Positions 16,532-23,384 of a DNA stretch of 36,501 nt are shown here, piece by piece. The stretch lies in the NCBI GenBank assembly GCA_051277445.1, contig JBNMQC010000009.1, forward strand, positions 1-36,501, written 5' to 3'. The notes below the pieces were generated by a model, which worked only from the letters and a program-made list of their open reading frames with translations, was not told the DNA's origin and ran no database searches. The stretch is from Bermanella sp051277445 (lineage in GTDB: Bacteria; Pseudomonadota; Gammaproteobacteria; Pseudomonadales; Oceanobacteraceae). Each line of letters begins with the position of its first letter. The stretch's first letter is position 1. The position numbers and the translations under genes were made by a program.

Positions 16532-17323
16532 ATGCCATTAGACGTCAAAGATCTCACGGTCCTTTTAATTGAACCATCCAGCACACAGAGTAAATTCCTC
16601 AAAAATGTGATGGGCGATCAATCCATCTTAAAAGTTGATGTGTGTACTACAGGTCAAGACGCGTTGGAATATGCGAAAAAACAACAGCCGGATCTCATCA
16701 TCAGTGCCATGTACTTTGACGACATGAACGCCATTGAATTCTTAACCTTTTTACGAAAAGACCCAGACACTCAAGACTTAAACTTCATGCTGGTTTCCAG
16801 TGAAACCGACAAACAAATGTTGGATGACATCAAGCAAGCAGGTGTTTTGGCGGTATTGCCTAAACCATTTGATCAGCGGGCCTTCTTTACCGCATTAAAC
16901 GCCGCAAAAGACACCATCGAAGTTGAGCATATAGAGCTTGAAGAGATTGATGTAGAGTCGCTAATCGGTTTGGTGGTAGACGATTCACTTACCGCCCGTC
17001 GTCATGTGGTGCGTTTACTCAAAGCCTGCGGAATAGAACAAATCGTAGAAGCCGAAAACGGATTAGAAGCCATTGAGATATTAAAAAGTCAGCCCGTTGA
17101 TTTCATTATCAGCGATTACAACATGCCACATATGAATGGCGAAGAGCTGGCTAATTATTTAATTAACTCTGAATACTCTTATCTTCCCATCTTAATGGTC
17201 ACAAGCGAGCAAGACTCAAGCCGGTTAAGTGCTGTGCGTCAGGCGGGTGTCTGTGCGCTGTTTGATAAAACCATTGGGCCCGCTTCCTTAAAAGATGCTT
17301 TGCGTGTCGCACTCAATAGTTAA
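16532..17323 (+). CDS. Stand-alone tandem receiver protein, first receiver degenerate
   Basis: 263 residues from ATG 16532; the frame is open upstream, but that part overlaps the fieF start region and reads like noncoding sequence. Two CheY-like receivers are joined by an acidic linker (129-142). The second (145-263) has Asp150-Asp151, phospho-acceptor Asp195 in FIISDYNMP and Lys246. In the first (7-125) the acidic pair is Glu14-Pro15 and the acceptor position is Ala59 (PDLIISAMY), though Lys111-Pro-Phe remains, so it should not be phosphorylated. There is no output domain, so it likely acts by protein binding or as a phosphate relay or sink. The partner kinase is not adjacent. Confidence 0.88.
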   Translation: MPLDVKDLTVLLIEPSSTQSKFLKNVMGDQSILKVDVCTTGQDALEYAKKQQPDLIISAMYFDDMNAIEFLTFLRKDPDTQDLNFMLVSSETDKQMLDDIKQAGVLAVLPKPFDQRAFFTALNAAKDTIEVEHIELEEIDVESLIGLVVDDSLTARRHVVRLLKACGIEQIVEAENGLEAIEILKSQPVDFIISDYNMPHMNGEELANYLINSEYSYLPILMVTSEQDSSRLSAVRQAGVCALFDKTIGPASLKDALRVALNS

Positions 17324-17327
17324 CACA

Positions 17328-17540
17328 CTAAGCCAATGTGATGCGGCGACTGCCTTTCTTTAACTGACACACCAATTCCGCTTTTTCGGTTTGCTGCACA
17401 TGTTTTATGTCCCCTTTGCGGTACATAATCACGGCTAATTCAAGTAGGTTTTGCAACACCTGCTCTGCTTCAGCTTGGCTGCCACCCTTTTCTAGATAGT
17501 CATCTATAAAGGCTTGAGTGTGATCAAGATATGTATCCAT
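17328..17540 (-). CDS. Small cytoplasmic protein, unknown function
   Basis: 70 residues from ATG 17540, just after the stop of the preceding 90-residue gene; a longer reading from 17564 would overlap it. No family recognised. It is predicted mostly helical (DHTQAFIDDYLEK, AEAEQVLQNLLELAVIMYRKG) with a basic C-terminal strand KKGSRRITLA, and has no signal or membrane segment. It is the last gene of the Sel1-acyltransferase operon, and its stop lies four bases from that of the convergent tandem receiver gene. Confidence 0.6.
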   Translation of the reverse strand: MDTYLDHTQAFIDDYLEKGGSQAEAEQVLQNLLELAVIMYRKGDIKHVQQTEKAELVCQLKKGSRRITLA

Positions 17541-17547
17541 AATTATT

Positions 17548-17820
17548 TTAATTCTCACTAACATCTTGGCGGATCTTTTCTATCATAATGTCACACGCCT
17601 GTGACTGATTTTCCGCTTCAACAAGATACGACTCTTTTTGCGCCGTAATCAGCAATAACTGCGGCGCTGCCCAGCGTAAAAAATACCCCTGCCCCAAGTT
17701 ATCTTCCAACGTTTGACAGCTATCGTTATGCCACCAGCTATAAGCGAGTGTGACTGCCAATAGGGTTAGAGTCACCACACCAAATGGTAATAGGGATTTA
17801 CTGTGCATCGGGTTTCTCAA
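17548..17820 (-). CDS. Small single-pass membrane protein, unknown function
   Basis: Up to 90 residues; the second ATG (17808) gives MHSKSLLPFG and is equally possible. One hydrophobic helix (about 11-29, LLPFGVVTLTLLAVTLAYSWW) is followed by a ~60-residue domain, likely periplasmic, with two cysteines (SCQTLED and ACDIMIEK) that could form a disulfide. No family recognised. The start overlaps the end of the upstream acyltransferase gene by 12-23 bases, so translation is coupled. It may assist that enzyme at the membrane (inference). Confidence 0.6.
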   Translation of the reverse strand: MRNPMHSKSLLPFGVVTLTLLAVTLAYSWWHNDSCQTLEDNLGQGYFLRWAAPQLLLITAQKESYLVEAENQSQACDIMIEKIRQDVSEN

Positions 17821-18955
17821 TTTTGTTTTTTAATATCACAGGCTGAGCGTAATACTGCTCAATATTGCGCAAGACATCTTGTGGAACTGATTTAAATCGT
17901 TTTTTCCATACCGCATTAATCTTACTGTCGCTTTTATTTTTCGACGAAGCATACACAGTCGGCGCACCATCTTTAAATAACGATAGCGCGAGGTGATTAT
18001 TTTCGAACAAATGATAATTGCGATGAATATTTTCATCGATGGCATCACTCCAGTGTTCTGCCATATTGCTTTCTAGGGACACTGGCTGACTAAAATGCAA
18101 TGCAACGCAGCCTTTTTGGCCTTGCAAACCTTTTACAATGCTTTGGAAGTCTTCATCAAGAGATTTTTCATATCGGCCCTTTTTCTCAATCGTGACACGC
18201 TCTTGAGCTTTATCAATATCGCAAGGGTCCCATTCATAACTAATGGACACAGGAACGATGTTCAAAAAGGCCATGCTTTGATTAAATTCCCAGCCCAGTT
18301 TGCGCCCTGCCATGTGCAGCATTTTAAGGACCGCCGTATCGGTGTAGTCTAATCCATCTTTTGCGCGCCCTTCTTTTTGCGCAATCCAGACATGTTGATT
18401 CGAGCGAACACAATGGTGAATATAATCAGAGAGGTCTTGTACCGCTTGTAATTTTTCACGACGGCCCGCCACAGAGCGTTTAACCACAAAGCTTTTATTT
18501 AAACGCATTAGTTTTGCGACAAACTGGCGACCCAGCAAGTTATCACCAATGGCCACTTTACTGGTATTCAGACCCGCTTTAAGTAACGCAAAATTAACCA
18601 ATAGTGGGTCCATGGCGATATCACGATGATTACTGATGAACACATAGGTTTGATCATTTTTTAGATGCTCAAGCCCTGTGACCTTGAATTCACTAATGGT
18701 TTTATTCATCAGCTTTTCCACATGCGGTGCTAACTGATTTTGCCAACTCTGAATGCTATCAATGCGTTTAAAGTGTTGATCCAAACCTGTTTGAATTTTT
18801 TTCTGCGTCCAACGAGGCAAAAAGCGACTTAAATACGGAAACTGATGTTGCGCGACAAACTGTAGAAACTCACCATCTTCTAGCAAGGATGCCAGCACGG
18901 CGTTGACTTCATGATCGTGATAAGCACGAATATCATCAAATGACGCTAAACTCAT
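17798..18955 (-). CDS. PlsC-fold acyltransferase with HX5D-type motif
   Basis: 385 residues, longer than typical PlsC (about 240). Residues 92-330 form a glycerophosphate acyltransferase-like domain: FISNHRDIAMDPLL where HX4D is expected (His110, Asp112, Asp116), a GDNLLGRQFV block, FVVKRSVAGRREKL and QKEGRAKDGLDYT (Glu195-Gly-Arg). The NHRDI-D spelling occurs in a distinct bacterial branch, so the catalytic pair may be His110 with Asp112 or Asp116. The N-terminal ~90 residues are helical with no clear membrane span. The ATG overlaps the Sel1 gene stop in an ATGA, so the two are translationally coupled. It is probably a lysophospholipid or glycerol-3-phosphate acyltransferase. Confidence 0.8.
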   Translation of the reverse strand: MSLASFDDIRAYHDHEVNAVLASLLEDGEFLQFVAQHQFPYLSRFLPRWTQKKIQTGLDQHFKRIDSIQSWQNQLAPHVEKLMNKTISEFKVTGLEHLKNDQTYVFISNHRDIAMDPLLVNFALLKAGLNTSKVAIGDNLLGRQFVAKLMRLNKSFVVKRSVAGRREKLQAVQDLSDYIHHCVRSNQHVWIAQKEGRAKDGLDYTDTAVLKMLHMAGRKLGWEFNQSMAFLNIVPVSISYEWDPCDIDKAQERVTIEKKGRYEKSLDEDFQSIVKGLQGQKGCVALHFSQPVSLESNMAEHWSDAIDENIHRNYHLFENNHLALSLFKDGAPTVYASSKNKSDSKINAVWKKRFKSVPQDVLRNIEQYYAQPVILKNKIEKPDAQ

Positions 18956-19458
18956 GTTGTAGAACTCATATTCTGACTATGCTGCATAAATTTTTCAGAC
19001 CAGTACTCAGCCTTTTGTTCATCTTTCTCTAAACCAAGCAGACCTTCGCGATAGGCCTTACTTAAACGTAAGGCCGCCATAGCATGCCCCTGTTCCGCCG
19101 CAGCTTGATACCAGGATAACGCAGTCTGCTCGTTTGCACCTGCTGTAATAACATCGGCTTTGAGCTGCGCTTCGGCTAATAAAAACTGGGATTGTGCATC
19201 ACCTTGTTGTGCCGCTGTTTGCAATAAAGCCACACCTGCGCGCTTATCAAGGGCACTTTCGCCTCGATAGGTTAACAATGACGCCATTAACTGCTGAGCA
19301 CGCTTGTGCTCTTTATGGCTGGCCCGTTGTAGCTGCTTCATGGCAAAAGTATGTAGATGTTTATGCCACCCAGACATACCCGAAAAAAATAAGCTTGAGC
19401 CAACCGCATACTGCACACTACTGAGCAGCTTTAACTTAAGCGTTCGTATTGATGTCAT
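18952..19458 (-). CDS. Sel1-repeat protein
   Basis: 168 residues. After a basic N terminus with a weakly hydrophobic segment (LLSSVQYAVGSSLFFSGMSG, possibly a membrane anchor) come about three Sel1-like repeats (roughly 49-80, 81-120, 121-158), recognisable from AVALLQ-AAQQGDAQSQFLLAEA and WYQAAAEQGHAMAALRLSKAYREG. Sel1 repeats are helical protein-binding modules. As first gene of a four-gene minus-strand operon, it may scaffold the acyltransferase encoded next (inference). The stop overlaps the next ATG as ATGA. Confidence 0.82.
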   Translation of the reverse strand: MTSIRTLKLKLLSSVQYAVGSSLFFSGMSGWHKHLHTFAMKQLQRASHKEHKRAQQLMASLLTYRGESALDKRAGVALLQTAAQQGDAQSQFLLAEAQLKADVITAGANEQTALSWYQAAAEQGHAMAALRLSKAYREGLLGLEKDEQKAEYWSEKFMQHSQNMSSTT

Positions 19459-19546
19459 GCAATTACCTTACAAAAGCACAGGTTTTTCTTCTGCTCACCA
19501 TGTGGGACAATGGGCCTTAGCCTTTGTTTGATTTCAGGAGAAGTCT

Positions 19547-19927
19547 GTGTCCGTTGATTCATGGCAACCCGTAAACAAAACCACTCAAATCAGTGACGAG
19601 CAATTAGCCCGCTTACTTACCTTGAGCGAAGATCAACCATCAGAGTGTGACCTTACCTCAGATTTGGATTGGATTCAGCCATTAGCGCAAGTTGATGGCA
19701 AAATTTGGCAGCAAGTCGCCGCCCAATTAACACCGGCACAACTGAAGCAACTCATCGGACTTTTTACTCTAGCCGAGGAGCAAGGGAACTGGTCACTGGG
19801 TGACCGTTCTGCCGTCATCCCTTTATTTAAAATGCATAGGAAAGCGCAAGGTGTTGATCGTGAATTGGTACAGTGGGTCAAAGCCCATAGTGAAAATAAG
19901 TTTTTACCATTTGGCCCGTTATTATAA
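19547..19927 (+). CDS. Small conserved protein, unknown function
   Basis: 126 residues starting at GTG 19547, chosen because AGGAG stands six bases before it. There is no signal peptide or membrane helix. The C-terminal motif, with SVIPLFK, VKAHSENKFLPFGPLL, resembles a small conserved family seen in pseudomonads and relatives, from memory and without a named function. The N-terminal half is acidic and rich in leucine. It is convergent with the hybrid pseudokinase gene, with 12 bases between the stops. Confidence 0.68.
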   Translation: MSVDSWQPVNKTTQISDEQLARLLTLSEDQPSECDLTSDLDWIQPLAQVDGKIWQQVAAQLTPAQLKQLIGLFTLAEEQGNWSLGDRSAVIPLFKMHRKAQGVDRELVQWVKAHSENKFLPFGPLL

Positions 19928-19939
19928 GCACAAGTGGCA

Positions 19940-21988
19940 TTAGATGACCCAGTCCGAGTCTTGGCCTGGGGAGCGCTTTCCCAGAAACGCCTCAAGGGTA
20001 GATTGAATGCCCTTACGTGAAATAGGCTTGGTTAAAAAACTGTCCATACCCGCCGCAAAGCATGCTTCTTCAATTTCCTTTTGGCTATTGGCAGTCAATG
20101 CAATCACAGGTACGTAAGGCTTATTGAGTTTACGAATTTCGCGGGTGGCTTCAATGCCATCCATGACGGGCATTTGAACATCCATAATAATGCAGTCCAG
20201 TTCAAGCGCTTTAAATTGCGCGACGCCTTCTTCTCCATTATTGGCCAATACAACCTCGTAACCAAGTTTTTCTAAAGTGCGCTTAATGACCAGCTGATTA
20301 TTTAAATTATCCTCCACTAATAAAATTCGCCCAGGGCATACAGCCTGTACAGAATCAGATTGTGCCGACTGATAATCACTTAAACGATAATATAAGGCTT
20401 CACGTCGGTAGGGTTGGTTCAAGGCCACACCTTGCACTGCTTTTAAGTCATCCGCTTCCCCCAGCCACCAAAGCCACTGGCAGCTATCCGGCTGGCAATG
20501 ATCGCTCACAAGCAAGCTCATTTGATTGGGTAGCGCCTGTGCAGAGACATCAACAAACGGTAATTGCATCGACTGAAAAAAGACATGGAACCAAGCTTGA
20601 ATACTTTCATCATGAATCGCTAGCGTGATAGGCGTTTGTTTAAACACCGAAAATGAATCCTGCTGCTCCACCACCTCAAGCGGTAGGGTAAACCATTGTT
20701 CAATGGTGTTATCATCAATTAACTTGGCGCCTACCATGCCTTTCAAATGCCCAGCTAGGGTATTGGCAATTTTAAACGCGGCGATATGATTGGTGTCTAA
20801 AGTGGCAATCGCCCCATCCTCTAGCGCTTGGTTAAAATAGGCGACCCAGTTTTTCGCCTCATCTGAAACCAACTGATTGGTAATCGTAAACTGAATCATC
20901 GGTCCTTGGCCGAGATCTAATTTTTGAATCATCAGGTCTATTTTGCCTTTTTGGCCAATTCCTAGATGACCACTCATTAAGTTGTACAACACTTGGCGTA
21001 AACGAAAGACATCCGTCAGAACATAATGAGGCAAGGGTGCATGGCGAATCATCAGGTCAATATCTAAAGAATTGGCTTGGGGTAAATACAAGGCTTCCAA
21101 ATCATCCACCAGGTGCCATAGACTGGTATTCACCGATTCTAATGAAATATCCCCTTGCTTGGATTGCGCCAGTAACGCCACGTCATCGACAATTTGTGAT
21201 AAATGCTCAATGCTGGCTTGTAAGGTATCTAACTGCTGGGGACTCACCTTGGTCTGGTCCGCCTTGATAGAAGCAAGGGTATCTTTGAGCAGCTCGGAAG
21301 GGCCCCGCATCTGCTGACCCACGTTAATTAAAAACTGCGCTTTGCTTTGCAGGATTCGCTCAAAGTGCTGTTTGTCTTGCTCAAGAATTCTTTGGGCATC
21401 TTTATAGCGCGTGACGTCCGATGTCACCACTAAGGCATGTTCCTCACTGCCTGCGACCAAGGGCATAATACGATTATGAATGCACTTGGTTTGACCATGC
21501 CATTCCACCGATAACTCGTACTCACTGACATGACCGGTGCTTAACGCTTGATGAAGGTGTTGACGAAACAGCGCCTTGCCTTCTTCATTCAAGTAGGCAT
21601 AGCAACTGGTCCCCACCAGTTGCTCTGGGGTTAAGTGAGTATCATAGGGCTTATTTAGGGCAATGATTTCGCCCTGCGCATCGACTTCCGTCAATATATC
21701 TGGGAGATGATGCCAAATTGCCTGCATCTTAATTTGATCTTTGCGCACGCGGGCGAATATTCGGTAGAAAAAAAAGTATGACACTGAGACTATCAACAGC
21801 AACAGAGCAAGCAGCCACCAAACCAATGCATCAACACCCAGCCATGAAGCAGACGCATCAGTGGTCAACGTGCGCACTTCAAGCGACCATGATAGAGGGC
21901 TTAAAAGCAGTAACACCAACCTCGTAATCACAAAATTCCCCATTGACTGTCCACTTAAGCAGTATAGGTTAACCAGACTAACTCGCAT
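19940..21988 (-). CDS. Hybrid histidine kinase-like protein with degenerate catalytic core
   Basis: 682 residues. A hydrophobic segment (20-36), a short presumably periplasmic part and a membrane helix (53-75) precede a PAS domain (85-200) and a HisKA/HATPase-like core (205-460). An inactive receiver-like stretch follows (about 465-545), then a true receiver (552-670) with EDN, Asp603 in MDVQMP and Lys654. Key kinase residues are lost. The H-box reads NVGQQMRGP instead of SHEIRTP (Gln225 at the His site, codon 21314-21316). The N-box NLLSNAIKF is NLMSGHLGI, DTGIGI is TNQLVS, and the GTGLGL loop is absent. Autophosphorylation is therefore unlikely. It may sense a signal and act as a receiver or phosphatase partner. 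It diverges from a REC-GGDEF gene 143 bases away. Confidence 0.88.
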   Translation of the reverse strand: MRVSLVNLYCLSGQSMGNFVITRLVLLLLSPLSWSLEVRTLTTDASASWLGVDALVWWLLALLLLIVSVSYFFFYRIFARVRKDQIKMQAIWHHLPDILTEVDAQGEIIALNKPYDTHLTPEQLVGTSCYAYLNEEGKALFRQHLHQALSTGHVSEYELSVEWHGQTKCIHNRIMPLVAGSEEHALVVTSDVTRYKDAQRILEQDKQHFERILQSKAQFLINVGQQMRGPSELLKDTLASIKADQTKVSPQQLDTLQASIEHLSQIVDDVALLAQSKQGDISLESVNTSLWHLVDDLEALYLPQANSLDIDLMIRHAPLPHYVLTDVFRLRQVLYNLMSGHLGIGQKGKIDLMIQKLDLGQGPMIQFTITNQLVSDEAKNWVAYFNQALEDGAIATLDTNHIAAFKIANTLAGHLKGMVGAKLIDDNTIEQWFTLPLEVVEQQDSFSVFKQTPITLAIHDESIQAWFHVFFQSMQLPFVDVSAQALPNQMSLLVSDHCQPDSCQWLWWLGEADDLKAVQGVALNQPYRREALYYRLSDYQSAQSDSVQAVCPGRILLVEDNLNNQLVIKRTLEKLGYEVVLANNGEEGVAQFKALELDCIIMDVQMPVMDGIEATREIRKLNKPYVPVIALTANSQKEIEEACFAAGMDSFLTKPISRKGIQSTLEAFLGKRSPGQDSDWVI

Positions 21989-22131
21989 GACCGTCGTCGA
22001 ATAACGCTCGAAATAGACATTTCATGACAAAATAAACGCTTTCGATGCTCCTTTTAGCAACAAAGTGACAACTGACCTAAAAGTTAGTGAGCTTGGGCTA
22101 TAGTTTAAACAAACCCAGCTATTCTGATTTT

Positions 22132-23019
22132 ATGGCCAATATTTTAATTGTTGATGATGTACCCGCTAATTTACAGATCTTAAATGTCCATTTAAGTGAT
22201 GAGGATTATCATGTCATCGAGTCCCAAAGTGGCAAACAAGCGCTTGATATACTCAAGCGTGACCCTGACGCCATCGATCTCATCCTGCTCGATGTGATGA
22301 TGCCGGTCATGAGTGGTCTTGAGGTATTGGCTGCCATCAAAAACAACCCTGAAACTGAAAACATCCCAATTATCTTGGTCACGGCCAATGCCGATGATGA
22401 AAACGTCGCCGAAGGGTTGGACATGGGGGCCTTTGACTACATCATCAAACCCTACAGTCTCGTGGTGTTACTGGCCCGAGTAAGGGCCGCTATAAGAGAG
22501 AAAGAACGCCAAGATTTACTCGAAAAGTGGGCCACCACCGACCCTTTAACAGGGCTGATGAATCGCCGCCACTTCTTTGAACTGGCCGAGCGTGAGCTTG
22601 AGCTTACCCGCCGTGCCAATCGCCACTTGTCTTTCATCATGCTTGATATTGATCATTTCAAGCAGGTTAATGACCAACATGGTCACCTAGTGGGCGATAC
22701 GGCCATTATTCAACTGGCCGAATTACTCAAGTCCCAGTTACGAAAAGTCGATTTTTGCGGCCGTTACGGCGGCGAAGAATTTGTCTTATGTTTACCCGAA
22801 ACACCACTCATGGGCGCCTTGGAAGTGGCCGAGCGCATCCGTCATGCGGTACTGGATATTGAGATCGATACCCAAAAAGCCGACAAGCTACACCTATCGA
22901 TTAGTTTAGGCATTGCTGAGAATAAAAAGGACGCCAGTGTCGAAGATATTCTAAAACGCGCCGACAAAGCCCTCTATGAAGCGAAAGACGCAGGGCGTAA
23001 CCTTTCCAAAACCGCTTAA
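22132..23019 (+). CDS. Response regulator with diguanylate cyclase output (REC-GGDEF)
   Basis: 295 residues from ATG 22132 (MANILIVDD); an in-frame GTG at 22087 would add 15 residues unlike a receiver start. The receiver (1-120) has Asp8-Asp9, phospho-acceptor Asp54 in LLDVMMP, Thr84 and Lys107. The GGDEF domain (135-295) has DPLTGLMNRR, LDIDHFKQVND, GGEEF (213-217) and the inhibitory site RKVD (204-207), so it looks fully active and product-regulated. Phosphorylation should raise cyclic-di-GMP. The divergent neighbour is a hybrid kinase-like protein lacking kinase motifs, so the true phosphodonor is elsewhere. Confidence 0.93.
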   Translation: MANILIVDDVPANLQILNVHLSDEDYHVIESQSGKQALDILKRDPDAIDLILLDVMMPVMSGLEVLAAIKNNPETENIPIILVTANADDENVAEGLDMGAFDYIIKPYSLVVLLARVRAAIREKERQDLLEKWATTDPLTGLMNRRHFFELAERELELTRRANRHLSFIMLDIDHFKQVNDQHGHLVGDTAIIQLAELLKSQLRKVDFCGRYGGEEFVLCLPETPLMGALEVAERIRHAVLDIEIDTQKADKLHLSISLGIAENKKDASVEDILKRADKALYEAKDAGRNLSKTA

Positions 23020-23105
23020 AGCCTCATGCCGTGTATCGTTACCATGGCCGATTAAGGTAGAATCATCCCCACTTTCCATTCAGCATAAAGATCAAAGAGC
23101 CCCCA

Positions 23106-23375
23106 GTGAATAAAGAAAAAGCATTTAATCGTATCGCCAGCGCCACAATCAAAGCTTTAAAGGAACAAGCAGAGATGGGCAAGGTCAATGCTAAGACCAC
23201 AGAAACGGTTTACCAAGCCATTGAAGCGGCATTCAACAAAGAATACATGTCCCTATTTGAAAAATTAGACGACAGCAAAACGGCGCTTGAATTCATCGCT
23301 CAAGGGAAAGACTTGGATATCAAACAAGCCACTGCATTGGCTCAACAAACATTGAGCACATTGGCTAAAAAATAA
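23106..23375 (+). CDS. Small helical protein in operon with pitrilysin gene
   Basis: 89 residues starting at GTG 23106. Almost entirely helical and charged (KAFNRIASATIKALKEQAEMGK, then SLFEKLDDSKTALEFIAQGKD); no signal peptide or membrane segment. No family recognised. It ends nine bases before the pitrilysin-type protease ATG, which has its own AAGGAG, so the two are likely co-transcribed. A role as regulator or partner of the protease is conjecture. The ribosome site before the GTG is weak, so the start is uncertain. Confidence 0.62.
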   Translation: MNKEKAFNRIASATIKALKEQAEMGKVNAKTTETVYQAIEAAFNKEYMSLFEKLDDSKTALEFIAQGKDLDIKQATALAQQTLSTLAKK

Positions 23376-23384
23376 GGAGACTTC

